Source: Ziziphus jujuba
Lineage: Eukaryota > Streptophyta > Magnoliopsida > Rosales > Rhamnaceae
Length of the DNA: 64,000 nucleotides
NCBI RefSeq assembly: GCF_031755915.1
Contig: NC_083382.1
Location: 13,979,001-14,043,000, forward strand
Direction of reading: 5' to 3'
Positions within the stretch are counted from its first letter, which is position 1; each line of letters begins with the position of its first letter. The notes beneath the pieces are model-generated. The model saw nothing but the letters and a program-made list of their open reading frames with translations, ran no database searches and had not been told where the DNA came from. The position numbers and the translations under genes are program-made. Of this stretch, positions 24,433 to 36,688 are shown piece after piece.

Positions 24433-26990
24433 TGTTCTCAGGTTAGAAATTAAGGTTTAAAAAGTGGAATTTTAACCCCAATTTTGAAATGGACAAGGGG
24501 GCATGAAATTATGAATAATGGCGAGCCAATGTGAGAAAGGGATAATAGGGCTCGAGAAAGTTGATGAAATAACTCAAGTTGCAGAAGAAAGCACCTTGTG
24601 GAGACATTGCAACTCAAGTTGCAGCACATGAATGAATTTTCACTGAAGACCATTAACAAACAAAGAAATTGATGAAGCAAATTTTCTACCATTGTGGAAT
24701 ATCAGCCATGGAAAGAATTTCGTGGACTAACATTAACCCAGGAAGAAGATTTCATGGGTGTCAAAAATATAAGACATATTATCATTCATGTTTATGCATT
24801 TATGAAAAATATTTAATAAATCTATAAACATTTTTTTTAAATATATGTAGAAGAAAACAGAAAGAAAAAACAGAGATCATCTTTTCATATTTTCATCTTT
24901 TAAAGATATTGCATCTTTGATATTGTTGAATTAAATGTCAATTTGAGATCATTATGCAACAGGAAATTTGGTTTCTTAATTCCATTACTAGTAACTATAA
25001 TGTTACATTTTTTTGCTTATGTTTGCAGAAAAATATGAGAAAATGATGTAGATTCTTTGAATAGTATGATCCACCAATATGTCAGCGTTTAACAAGGGTG
25101 ATACCTGGACTACTAAAAGATATTACAAGGTTGGAGAAAGATAAGGCTAGACTAAAGAAAATAGTTTGTGTTGGATTTGTTGTATGTGTATTGTTGGTTA
25201 TGTATATAATGATGACAAATGGAGAATGTAACTAAGGGATAGTTGATTAGTGGTAATGATATATGTACTAAAGTTAATCAAGACGATAGCATACCATATG
25301 CGTGTACCAACTTTGTATGTAGTGTATATATATATATATATATATATAATTAGCAACTTCTATGAATGTTTTTTTTTTTTTTGGATTTATTTTAACCTTA
25401 TGAATATATTTACCAGCTTCTTATTCATATCAAATATATTTGAACCTTATATTTAGTATCATTGTTGATACTTTTAGGATTTGTCCACCTTGTAAAAAAT
25501 TTAGTCTGTTTCTCCACATTGTAAATTAAATTTAATCTGACCAAAGAATTAAAAGCTATGTAAGGAAAAAGTAATACAAGACAATATCATAAAAGCAAAT
25601 TTATAAATACATCCCAACATAAGTGTTCAAGTGTTTAAATACATGATAACCTTTTTACAAATCCAAAATACACGTATACAATATCATTGTGCCCAATTAT
25701 TGGCACCACACATATAAAGTACCCTAAACAGCACATAAACAGTCCAACCGTAATAAAATGTCCACAAAATTCACAAACTACCCTAAACAACCATTTGCTA
25801 GCTACATTTTACAAGACAGACAAAAACCAAGTTATATTAACAACACAAACAAACAGCCATTGGTTATCGTAGGCGATCTTTTAACTTACATGCATAAAGC
25901 AAAACTCATTCAATTGTGCTCCTTGTTTACTAAAATGGGGTTGCTCTGCTCCTTGTGGTCCTCATACTTGATGCCTAAAATCAAATATAAACGTATAAAT
26001 TGACAAGATAATGTCATTGCTAATATTGAAATTAAAAGAATTGAAAATAATTACCTGGAACTTGGATTTGGTTCTGGATACCCTGTATAACCTCATATTA
26101 TGCCTTTGCTGTCACATTTACTGCATGTCATCACGACTTTTTTTCTCTCCAACTTCTTCATAATACCAGGTTGTTACTCGTCTGGCTTTCTTCTTCTTAG
26201 TTTCTTGGCTTACCTGGTTGTTTTCTAAACATTAGTGGGTGCAAAATGGGTATTCCAGTATTAGGCCATGAATCTGGACCACTCATTGAATTGACAATGT
26301 GACTGTATATTTTGAGATATGCATATTTTTTGTACCAATGGTGTATAAATAATTTAGGTTCTATATTTCTACTTAAAAATGGTAGAAATTGTATGGGAAC
26401 AAGGTATACCTGTTAAATCCCAGTACCTACAGAAGCATGTGTTTGTCCTTAAATCAACAACATATTGACTGTCAAAGGCAACTGTAACTTGAAATTTCAT
26501 CTTACCAGCCCATATTGATATACACAGCCTACTATCAACCTTCAAAGACTCTAGTTTCTTGAAAACCCGTGGTCCAATCTCTCCATTCCACTTAGCAAAT
26601 GCCTCTCGTTTGAATGTCATTCTTCTAATGATCTTACATCTAATCTTCTCTAACAAAGTTAAAATAGGCTTGTCCTTTGCCCCCACTATTGATCCATTGA
26701 ATGTCACACACAGGTTGTTTAAAAGGATATCATATTTTGGCCAAGTGCTATTATGTGATCTAGACCAATATCTAGGAGGTTTTTCATTCCAGCGCTTAAA
26801 TGCATCAGGTTACAATTCCTTTAGTCTTTCCATCTTGGCAATTTGACCCGACAAACCATACCCGCGGTGCACCACCTCTAACGGGGTGGTTTTTCCCCAA
26901 TAAATCAGGGTTGCAGGGTGGTTTCAAGCCTATTGTTTAAAACCCGAATCGGGGGATAGCCGGGCCCGGGGAATAAAAACCCTGGCCCGA

Positions 26991-28732
26991 TATATATATA
27001 TATATATTTATTTATTTATTTTTCATATGATTTTAAACCCTAACAAAAAAACAGCCCTTATTTCATTCCCTATTCCTTCCTTCTTGCTGTCAACTTCACC
27101 TCACAAAGAGACAAAGAGCTGCTGCCGCACAGCCACACCAATCCATTCACCAAGCTGCCACCGGTGCCACCAAGCTTACTTTTTGCATGTATCGGCAGCA
27201 TTTCTCTGCTTCACAAGCTTGCTGCTTGCGCTTTGTTTCTCGCAACTTAGTCATTCATTCAAACTTCAAAGCCAGGTGAGGTTTGCTTTCTTTGCTTTCT
27301 TGGTTCTTATTTTTGCTCTATAAATTTTCATTCTATTTTCATTCTGTATGGAGTTCTTCTTATAGTTGATGAATTATTACCACGGACCCAATATGTCGAT
27401 TATGCTGGATTTAGGCGTATGCATAACATTAGACTCTGTTATGGGAGTCTTGCCTTGATTTTGCTTCTACTCGTCCTTGTTCCTGGTCTTGGATGGTTCA
27501 TCTTCTGCTTGTGGCTTGTTTGCTTACTCAAGGCTCTTACTGAATATTTGACGCTTCATTATCCGTTCTTGCTCCTCCACATATTCAGAAGGCTTCACCA
27601 TCTATTTCTGCATCGAGAAGAAGGGGTCTCAACAGAGAACCAATCTAGCTTCCTCTATAAGTTGTTTTTTATTTATTTTTACATATTATTGATATAAAAA
27701 TTTCTATTTGTTTGATCGTTGATGGTAAAATGATATTTTCGACCTTGATTTTTTATAAACTAGTTGATCCATTAGCTTTTGAACACATATTAGATAAATA
27801 ATTAATATTTTTTTGTTTGATATTGTTTAATATATATGTATTCTTTAAAATAGCCTATTCGTTTGATATTGTTAAATTTAATATTTAAGTTGTTTACAAT
27901 ATACATAGGAAGTTTCCACATTGGTCTTCAAAAGCTTTACATTCTCCTTTTTTTTTTTTAAACAAAAAATAATAATAAATGTGTGGTGAGATTTTAAAGT
28001 CAACATTCTTGGATGAAATACTAGTCTTCCTTTAAATCGCACGTAATATTCATGGAAACATAAGCCATAATTATCAATAAAGACAAACAAAAGAAACTAG
28101 CTAGCTAGGAAGCTTCACACATATTGGAAACACTGTTGCCATTTTCATCCAGTCTGTTGCATATTTACTCATTATATAGAATTCTGGAACTCTTGACAAA
28201 TTCATGCGGATATACATAGAGAAAATAAGAGATTTCAGGTACGTGTGAAATATAAAATTTCACTTTGACTAGTTAGTTGACTAGCTAGCTAACAGGCAAT
28301 CCTTACAGCGAATAGAAGGTCATGTGATTCCTAATGATTTTATTTAATTAAAATCAGAGATTCAATGTTTTAATAACAAACAATTTTAGGGTCTAGACAA
28401 TTATTGCAACTGTGTGAGTGTTGAATTTTACGACAATAATGAAAAAGATGCTTTGTCTTTATGTCCTGCACTCGTGGAAACCTGCTGTTTTATTTAAAAA
28501 TCCACACAGCTTAGCTAAGCTAGATCCAAAATATAAAACCAATAAAATATAATTTCAGCCATAAGTTCAAGGGAAAGGGAAAAAAAAAAACAATTGCATA
28601 GTAGGATTATTGCCACATGATGAAAAATGTAAACACTTTTCTTTTTCAGTAAATTTTTTTTTTTCAACATTCTCAATCAGGTTCGATCTATTGCATATTT
28701 ACTCATTATGCTATTTTTTTTTAGGGTAAATT
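26991..28732 (+). other. hAT 5' leader and intron region
   Basis: After the GC-rich left end there is a (TA)n tract (26991-27007), then a less AT-rich leader (27027-27330) with a good donor at CCAG|GTGAGG (about 27273), and a long AT-rich stretch to the TTTTAG acceptor-like sequence just before ATG 28733. By comparison with related elements this is an untranslated leader plus intron. A 19 bp direct repeat, TTGCATATTTACTCATTAT, occurs at 28157 and 28691. Confidence 0.45.
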
Positions 28733-31137
28733 ATGGCTGAAGCTAGTGGGTCGACCGCAAATGTCAATCCACCTTCAATTGGAAGCAATTCATATTACAA
28801 GGATCAAGCATCCTCAACACCTGCTAGCAACAGTTCGACTCCAATTAATACTCCTCAAGAAATACTTAGTCAAGAAGAGCAAACTCCAATAGAGATATGT
28901 GATGAGGATAATAGTCAAGTAAGTGGAAAAAGAAAATTGATTTCACTGGTGTGGAATCATTTTAAAAAGGTAAAGATAGATGGGGTGGATAAGGCCGTAT
29001 GTAATTATTGTAGTAAGAAACTAAGAGGAGAGAGTAGAAATGGAACAAGACGTTTACATGATCATATTAAAAGGTGTCCTCTTCGAACACAAAAGGATAT
29101 TAGGCAATCAATATTGAATCCTACTAAAGATGCTGGTGGGAAAGTTAAAGTTGGCACACACTTTTGACCAAGAGAGTTCTAGAAAGGAACTTGCCAACAT
29201 GATAGTTTTGCATGAGTATCCTCTTTCAATAGTTGAGCATTATGGATTTAGGAGGTTTATGAATACGGTTCAACCATTGTTTGAAGTGGTTTCTCGTAAC
29301 ACAATTAGGAGTGATATCTTTAAATTATATGATTATGAAAAATCCAAAACAATGGAATTGTTAGAGAAGAATTATGGTAGAGTTGCAATTACTACGGATA
29401 TGTGGACATCCAACCAAAATAGAGCTTCATAGCTATTACGGCACATTTCATTGATGATAATTAGACACTTTAAAGTTGAATTATAAGGTACTTTAAAAGT
29501 TTATATATTAAATTTCATATTTATTAGATTATTTTATATATAAAAGGCAAATTAGTTTAGATTATTATAACTATCTATTATTATTTTTTGTAGGTTTATA
29601 TATGTGCCTTGTCCACATACTTTCGAGGTTCTTTGTGATATTTTTATGGATTGCATATTGGATTGGAATATAGATGGAAAGTTTCCACTTTGACCTTAGA
29701 CAATTGTAGCACAAATGATGCTTTGGTCAATCTTCTTTTGGATAAGCTTCTTAATTCTTCACTTTTGTTAAATGGTCAATTTTTTCATATGTGGTGTGGT
29801 GCATATATATTGAATTTGATTGTGAAAGATGGTTTAGAAATAATTTGTGGAAGTATTGAAAAAATTCATGAAAATGTTTATTTTTGGACAGCAACACAAA
29901 AAAGAGAGAAAAATTTCTTATAATGTGTTCGTCAATTGAAAATTTCTTGTAATAAGAAGTTGGTATTTGATTGTAAAACTAGATGGAATTCTACATATTT
30001 GATGCTTGCTACTGCTTTAAAATATAGGACTTTTTTTCCTCGTTTGAAACAACGAGAGTCACTATATAAATGTTTGCCTAGTGATTAAGATTGGGATATA
30101 GCCAAAGAGATTTGTGAAAGACTAGAATTGTTTTATAAAGTGACTGAAATATTTTCAGGAACAAAGTATCCTACAGCTAATTTTTTTTTTTCCACATATT
30201 TGTGAGATTAGGCTGTCAATTTGTGATTAGCTAACATCTTTTTGTGAGGAAATTAGATTGATGGTCTCGGGTATAATATCTAAATTTTAAAAATATTGGA
30301 GTGAAACATATGGAATAATGGCTGTAGCAACTCTTTTACATCCAAGGTATAAAATGAAAGTGATAGAATATTATTTTCCTTCAATCTATGAGGGTGAAGG
30401 TGTGCATAAGATATCTATTGTACGTCATATTTGCTATGATTTGGTGAAAGAATATCAATCAAAGAGCAATTTGAGTGCAAATGTTCCAAATGTTTCATCT
30501 TCCCAACCCAATGTGCTTCCATCTGGAAAAAAAGATCGTTTGGCAAAATTTGATTTATTTGTTTCAAGTACCACTAATGTTGATCATGTTAAATCTGAAA
30601 TTGACCATTACTTGGAGTAGCCGATTTTGCCTAGATCTAATGACTTTGATATACTGGCTTGGTGGAAAGTAAATGCAATGAATTATCCTACTTTGCATAA
30701 TATTGCAAGAGATATTTTAACTATTCCAGTATCTACTATTGCATCCGAGTCTGCATTCAATACCGGTGGAAGATTTGTGAGTCCACATCGAAGTAAACTT
30801 CATCCTAAAACTTTGGAAGCTTTAATGTGTGCACAAGATTGGTTATGGGCTGAAGTTAATGGTATGAAAAATCAAATTTTATATTTTTTCATCTTAAATA
30901 TTTTTTGTATTTATTGTTAACTAATTTGTCTTATTTTTGTTAGCTTCATCTTCTTCATCATATGTTGGAGCTTGTTCTTCTACTATGAGTGACATTGAAA
31001 TTGATGAGGAGGTAAATTGAATTTATTTATTACAAAAAATGTGTACATTTAATTGTTAAAAAAATTATTGATATTAATACTTTTGTTTATTTTTGTAGCA
31101 ATCAATTCTTACGGAACATTCTTCCATGGAGATTTAA
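28733..31137 (+). pseudogene. hAT transposase (BED finger, RNase H-like, dimerisation domain)
   Basis: Starts MAEASGSTANVNPP. A BED zinc finger lies at about 28945-29080 (VWNHFKKVKIDG, CNYCSKKL, HDHIKRCP). The catalytic-domain start follows (VAITTDMWTSN, about 29380-29415), then LTLDNCSTND (29692), a central region to about 30180, and the C-terminal dimerisation domain (30640-30860, DILAWWKVNAMNYPTL, IPVSTIASESAFNTGGR). A GT-AG intron near 30865-30943 separates a Ser-rich tail, which ends at TAA 31135-31137. Frameshifts (near 29160, 29430 and 30180) and stops (30063, 30618 and others) disable it. Confidence 0.9.
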
Positions 31138-33568
31138 GGAAATAAAAAGTAAAATTTTATTTTGTGTGCGTATTTTTATAAACTCTATGTTTATATATTG
31201 CATTGTATTTTTTTAAGAATGTATTTTATTATAATTGTAAATTTGGACTTTGATGTATTCTATTGTATTTTTATTTTAGACCGTGATGCATTTTATTGTA
31301 ATTTTATTTTAGATCTTGATGCATTTTATTGTAATTTTATTGAATTTAGTCACTTTATTTATATTTTATTTACAAGAAAATTCTTTTATATAAATATTTC
31401 AAAAAAAGAATATATCAATTAAAAAAAAGAGGAAAAAACCGTCCCGTCCTGTCCCATTAACATTCCTAATCTCAGTTTCAAACTGTGCCCCTGTTCCTGC
31501 CTTGGTAGCAAACCACAACCTTTGTTTCAATGCTAAACCTTTAAATGTGAAGCTAAAATTCTTGTACAAATACCTAACACAGTATCTATATTCAAATTCA
31601 GGTAGTAACTCCTCCAATGTATTAACCAAGCCATTTTGCTTATAAAAAATGAAGGTCATCCCATAAGAGTTTCTTATATCAAAATCTTCTATCAAAAATT
31701 CAAGAAACCAGCTCCAGGTGTCCTTGTTCTCTTATTCTACCAATGCGTATGCAAGTAAAAACATTGCATTGTCACCATCAATGCCAACAGCTGCCAGTAA
31801 TTAACCTTGATTGTGACCTTTTATATGGCAACCATCAAGGCCAACTGCTGGCCTACATCTTTCTTTATAGCCTTGTTTGCAGTCTCTCAAGCATATATAA
31901 ATCCTTTGCAACTTGCTTACATTATTTTCGAACTCACTTTTTATTACCACAGTACTTTTTGGATTAGTTTTCCTCAACTCCTCATGGTAGTCCCATAGTT
32001 TATGATATTGCTTTTCGATAGTCCCTCGTATAGCAGCAAGGGCCTTTGTTCTTGCGCTGTAATGCTGCCATTCACTCACCTCCATATTACACTCTTCTTT
32101 AACAATTGTTAAGAAAGGATTTAACTTCCAATTGGATGCTCGGAATTTATTTATAAACTTCTTAGCCAGCCAAGTAGATGTGACATTTAAATTCTTAAAC
32201 AATTTAGCACATCGGTCTATATGTAAACTATTCAAAGTTTCAATCTGAAAAGTCCTTTTATCTCTCAACATTGAAGCATATACAAATCACTCACATCTGT
32301 AGTTGGCATACACAACTCTAACGTTGTCACTGCAATTCTTTTTAAACTTTCTTGGTCTATGTTCAATGATTGCATACTCCCTCATTGATTTTCTTAAGTC
32401 ATCTACACAACTAAACAACATGCCAACCTTAAACTTAGAATCTCTCATATTCGTCTGAGCATTAAACTCAGGAAAATGCCTATTAATGTCTTTTTCATCA
32501 CTAGATGACCCGCTCATCAATACATCATCATCATACTCATGATCAGACTCAATGTGGACTTTATCAATGGAAGTTATGGGATTTTTAGGGGGTTGAACAC
32601 CTGCGAACTCAACATTACTGTCCATATTATCCCTAAACATAACCTTATCATCTGAAAGCTCATAATTAGATTGCTAAAAATTAGAATCATCATTATCCTC
32701 CTCATGATCATTATCATTGATATTATAATGACTACTGCCCTTGTACTTGTTACCACCAACATTGTCCTGAGTATTCTCTTCACCTCCTTTAATATGATCA
32801 CTCTTTTCACCTCCACTAACATGTATGTCAAAATCAAGCCAATCATTATGTGACTGGGACTCCTTGCCACCAAAATTGTCCTAATCACTCTGTTCACCTC
32901 CACTAACATGCAGATTAAAATTAGGAATATCATTTTCTGGTTGGGGAGGGGTATCTAAACCTAGTTCTTAGGATTGGTGTAGATCAGTTTAGGGTTCAAG
33001 TTGTTGGGTAACTAGTTCCTTCTTTTAATTGTGAGATCCATTGGTTAAAAATCCCAAAGGCACTTGCTGAATTAAATATGTTTCCATAACTCTACTATTA
33101 GACATAATACTGCACATGTCTACCACATCCTGATCTCCTAGTATTTTTTATCAAACAATCATTTATGCTCTTCTTAGAAATCTGATAGAAGTAAGAACAT
33201 TGACCTTTTCTTCCAAATAGCTTTGCAAACTTATCAAAGCTAAAGTAATACACAATGTTAACGTGGCAGTAGTCAATAAAATTAACACTCCCTTCTAAGT
33301 ACATTGTCTTAGCCATTCTGTCAAACAAGTCACCATCATGGTGAGCTTTTAGGATAAAGTACCCTAACCCAGCAACTGCAATCATATTTTAAAATATAAA
33401 AAAACAATAAATAAAAAGACATGCAGTAATATAGATGCTAGATAAGAAAATATAGTTGTAAACAACTAGATTCTTATTTCTCTACTAGTCACATATTATT
33501 TGGCATTATGCCTTACTCATTTAAAACTTAAAGTATTTTAATCATTAATTCAAGCGTACTATACATAC

Positions 33569-33656
33569 ACCAACCACAATGTAATTAACATCATTTTTTT
33601 AATTCAATTTACACCAACCACAATGTAATTAACATCATTTTTTTAATTCAATTTAC
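33569..33656. repeat. 44 bp perfect tandem duplication
   Basis: Units 33569-33612 and 33613-33656 begin ACCAACCACAATG and are identical. It lies in the MULE between the transposase and the right TIR. Confidence 0.95.
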
Positions 33657-34213
33657 ACACATATAAACACAAACGTCCTAAAATAACCCACATCCCATCC
33701 AGGGAAATCCAGATTTGGGATCACGCCTCATCCACAAACCCAATAACAAATTAATTTAATACATAATGTGTGCGGGAGATGGGGAATAAGGTTTTTAAAA
33801 AAGATGGGATATGGGATCCAGAACCAACACCAACCTTCAATAATTTTCACTTTTCAAACCATATATGAAATTCCAAACAAAGATGCAAAAAATTACCTAC
33901 AACCCAAATAAAGATGCGAAAAATTTCAGAGCCACTTACAATATTTGGGGATCTCATTCTCCATTTTCTTCATCTTTCAACTTCACTTCTTAGATAAGCT
34001 CAACTCTTTCAATTTTTGTTCGCGTAAAACTCATCTTTAATTTTTGTTCATGCTGCGCAATTTCCTTTCCCAAACTCTAACTCTAATCAAATTCTACTCA
34101 ATCGATGAATCCCTAAGATGAATCTCAGTCATTTTTCCTGCTCAAAAATCCCTATTTGAGGAGACTAGTTTCTGATCCCTAATCACACATGCGAAAGGCA
34201 CGTGATGAGGCCT

Positions 34214-34406
34214 ATAAAATTACCTGATCTATCCTCACTTAATGAGCACATGAGCAACACGTGATTATTCTGTTAAGCATTTTTAATAGATTAATTAACG
34301 GTACAAGTGAAATGGAAGTTTATGGTGCATAATGCCAGGAAAAAATATTTAGGGTGCAATGTGTTCAACCTCGATAAAGTTTGGGGTGCATAGCTACCAA
34401 TATCCC
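34214..34406 (-). repeat. MULE right terminal inverted repeat
   Basis: Partner of 24241-24432. It reads inward from GGGATATTGGTAGC on the minus strand. Confidence 0.92.
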
Positions 34407-34559
34407 GAAAATAAAAGTATATTAATACTTGTCAAGATTTATGAACAGCATTATTTGGAACATTTGCATCACCAAACAAATCACTTCAAGATTTTAAAGT
34501 TTAACTTTTAAATTAGTTACTTCATTTTATAATGCATCAATGGCAATTTGGTATAATTT

Positions 34560-35830
34560 AGAGCTAGATTTATCTTTCCATACATCAATTAACCAAACAC
34601 CAAACCTATACATTCAAACTGGACCATTTTTATCTTTCCCCATAACTTATGCAAATGCATCATTATGAGTAGTCTTTTGCAATGCATCTTGACCCTCATT
34701 ATCTTTTAATTGCAGCTAAATGTAATAAAACAAATAACAATTTGAGATATGTAGATATTAACTTAGAGAGTTCTATCATTGAAAATGTTAGCACAAACTA
34801 TATTAAAGCATACTTTGTTAACATAGCAAAATTTCTCTTGTTCCATCGTTGTTAAAAGATCCATCTTGTCTCCTTCTTCTACAAATTTACAATGGGTGTA
34901 CAAAAAGTTAAAGAATTATATAAATTATAAATTATAATTATACATAATACACACCTTATCTACTCTAACTCATGCAAAGCTCATTGCTCCTGTAGTGTGA
35001 TTATACTTTTTCTTACCACAACTCAATTCGTTCCTAGCAATTGTTGCCTTAAAAAAATAATCAGTTAATATTATTATCAATCTTTTTATAATATATTATT
35101 ATTTACTACTTGTAGCTAGCGTAAGAACATAAACATACATATATATACCTTAGCGCTTTCCTCATACCATTCTTTGATTAATGCTCCCACTGATCATCAC
35201 ATACTATTTTATCTTTATATAACATTTATTGCTTAAATCTCAAATGCTCACTGTAATTCTCTTTCTTAATATAAGGCTTCCAGGTACTCAATTTTCTGCC
35301 ACATTTCTTCATAACCCAACTTTTAGCATACGCAGGTATGATAAACTTTTCCTATAAAATTATAAACAATTTTTATGTATCTAATAATTTTTTAAATACT
35401 TTAAATTGTTTCAAAAAGGAAAGAATATAATTAAAATAAAGTATTCCTTATTTACCTGTATCTTGTCCCATATTATTTTTTTATATGTTCCTGGTACATC
35501 ATGCTAATTCTTATGTATAAGAGGGACATTTTTCCATCTATTATTATTGTCCCAATGAAACTTGATATTTTATTTGCCATTTTATCATCTAGTTGACCAT
35601 ATTCATTACATACAATTTTATATTTTCCACATCAGGCATATCCCAAATATCCAGCATTTATGTGGGATCTCAAGTTTTTTTATGAACATCATTATCTAAC
35701 AAATTAATAAATTAAAAACTAATCAAAATCTATTTTTATATAAGATGTTTTATTTTTTCAATAAAAGAAATACCTAAAGTAGTATCATTCTCTATTGAGT
35801 CCAACATGGCCTGTAAACAATAACGGTATT
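34560..35830 (-). pseudogene. CACTA transposon protein, main exons (PTTA/En/Spm domain)
   Basis: On the minus strand: CNEYGQLDDKMANKISSFIGT (about 35625-35560), an exon end near 35458; then EKFIIPAYAKSWVMKKC and WKPYIKKENYSEH (about 35360-35240), IKEWYEESAKV (about 35190-35155), NELSCGKKKYNHTTGAMSFA (about 35030-34970) and QDALQKTTHNDAFA, GKDKNGPV, FGVWLIDVWKD (about 34700-34590). This is the order seen in plant PTTA/En/Spm proteins. Stops and frameshifts are present (for example TAG after DAFA). The C-terminal exon is about 10.5 kb away because of the MULE. Confidence 0.82.
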
Positions 35831-36298
35831 GCATATATGGATCCACAGTAACTATACATTAAATAAACTAGAGTTAGTAATAAAATATGCAATTAAATTA
35901 AATATATCTATAATATCTAAATCACTAACTTATATACAAAGTTGGCTGAATAGAAAATATATACAAAATTTTAAAAAACAATAGCAAAAGAGATGTACAT
36001 TCAAACTCATGCACGACAAATCCTTTGGAGCCAAATTTAATGTTACCAACCTAAGAAGACTTTTGTTAAAGATCATCATAATTTAGAAAGCTCAAAAGAA
36101 ATGACAAAATTTATTAAAAGTAACATCCGTGCACACCATATGCGCCAATCACATAATGATCGATCTAATGAACAACACATTCCATAATAAACTAATTCAT
36201 GTGGTACAGTATTAAAGGATAGAAATAAGAGTATGGACCACATTAACAAAGCCAAAAAAAAAGGTAAGCATCTAAAAAGTGCATAAATGCCAAACTAA

Positions 36299-36688
36299 GA
36301 GGGGTATATTCAATTTAGAGTTTGAAAGATTTTAAAAGTATTTAAAAGTTTAGAAGTATTCTATTTATATTTGAAAGGAGTCTATACAAATCCAATGATA
36401 TTCAATTCAGATTTTTATAGATTTTATACTTTTAAAATCTAGAGGTATTCAAAAAGTCATTGATTTTAAAAAAAATTTAAAAATGATAAATTTTAATGGA
36501 TTTGAAAGGATTTTAAAAGTGAAATTGTGAAGAAAATTGTCAGTATGAAATTCAATCTTAATCCCAAAGATTTCGTTGAATTCTTACAAATTTTTTATAA
36601 AGTATATGAAATTCCATAACAATCTATCAAATCTTTTAAAATTTATAACTTATTAAATCCATTAAACTCTAAATTTAATATATTCTCC
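36299..36688. mobile_element. Tourist-like (PIF/Harbinger) MITE
   Basis: A 390 bp element flanked by TAA (36296-36298 and 36689-36691), the target duplication of this superfamily. The terminal inverted repeats are GAGGGGTATATTCAATTTAG against GGAGAATATATTAAATTTAG, differing mostly by transitions. The interior is AT-rich with repeated GATTTTAAAAGT-like words and no coding frame. Confidence 0.85.

Larger units (their letters stand above)
26838..31468 (+). mobile_element. hAT (Ac-like) transposon nested in the MULE
   Basis: The right end reads, on the minus strand, TAGGAATGTTAATGGGAC, a typical hAT terminus. The left end (AATTTGACCCGACAAACC, then GC-rich CCGGG words to about 26990) matches the usual inner part of such termini but has lost the outermost bases. 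Flanks ATCTTGGC (26832-26839) and ATCTCAGT (31469-31476) agree at 5 of 8, all three differences being transitions, as expected for an eroded 8 bp target duplication. The BED-finger transposase gene is on the plus strand at 28733-31137. The left boundary is uncertain by a few bases. Confidence 0.85.
26050..33385 (-). pseudogene. MULE transposase (MuDR-type), broken and split by an hAT
   Basis: Order on the minus strand: a PB1-like N-terminal region (33385-33098), an acidic linker and the MuDR N-terminal domain (32933-32287, with KVGMLFSCVDDLRKSMREYA), the DDE transposase start (32271-31800, GLDGCHIKG), the rest of the catalytic core (31760-31472, LLPEFEYRYCVRYLYKNF), then across the hAT gap WNEKPPRYWSRS, and a SWIM zinc finger CFCRYWDLTGIPCSH (26440-26390), a Pro-rich tail and a CCHC-like knuckle (about 26120). 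Damage: TGA where Trp is expected after YRCE; TAG and TAA codons in the linker and core; a frameshift near the knuckle; and the expected second catalytic Asp is Tyr (FIFYKQNGL, codon 31642-31644). Not functional. Confidence 0.9.
24241..34406 (-). mobile_element. Mutator-like element (MULE) with long TIRs, hosting an hAT
   Basis: The terminal inverted repeats are 24241-24432 and 34214-34406, about 190 bp with scattered differences (GGAATATTAGTAGCT against GGGATATTGGTAGCT). The flanking 9-mers TAAAACAAA (24232-24240) and GAAAATAAA (34407-34415) match at 7 of 9, fitting a 9 bp Mutator-type target duplication. The MuDR-type transposase is on the minus strand and broken. About 4.6 kb of the 10.2 kb length is a nested hAT; the MULE alone is about 5.5 kb. 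Non-coding stretches inside it (24433-25870, 33386-34213) show no other gene. Confidence 0.9.
22411..36295 (-). mobile_element. CACTA (En/Spm-like) element, interrupted by a MULE
   Basis: The left end begins about 22411 (GCTACAATATATCTTAGG, a decayed CACTACAA-type start) and breaks a copia integrase frame. A 1.2 kb array of short palindromes follows (subterminal repeats). The gene runs on the minus strand, in two parts: 34560-35830 and 23780-24010. The Mutator-like element 24241-34406 lies between them. The right terminus was not found; 36295 is only the point where a Tourist MITE begins. Orientation and class are supported by protein motifs of the plant PTTA/En/Spm family. Confidence 0.75.
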
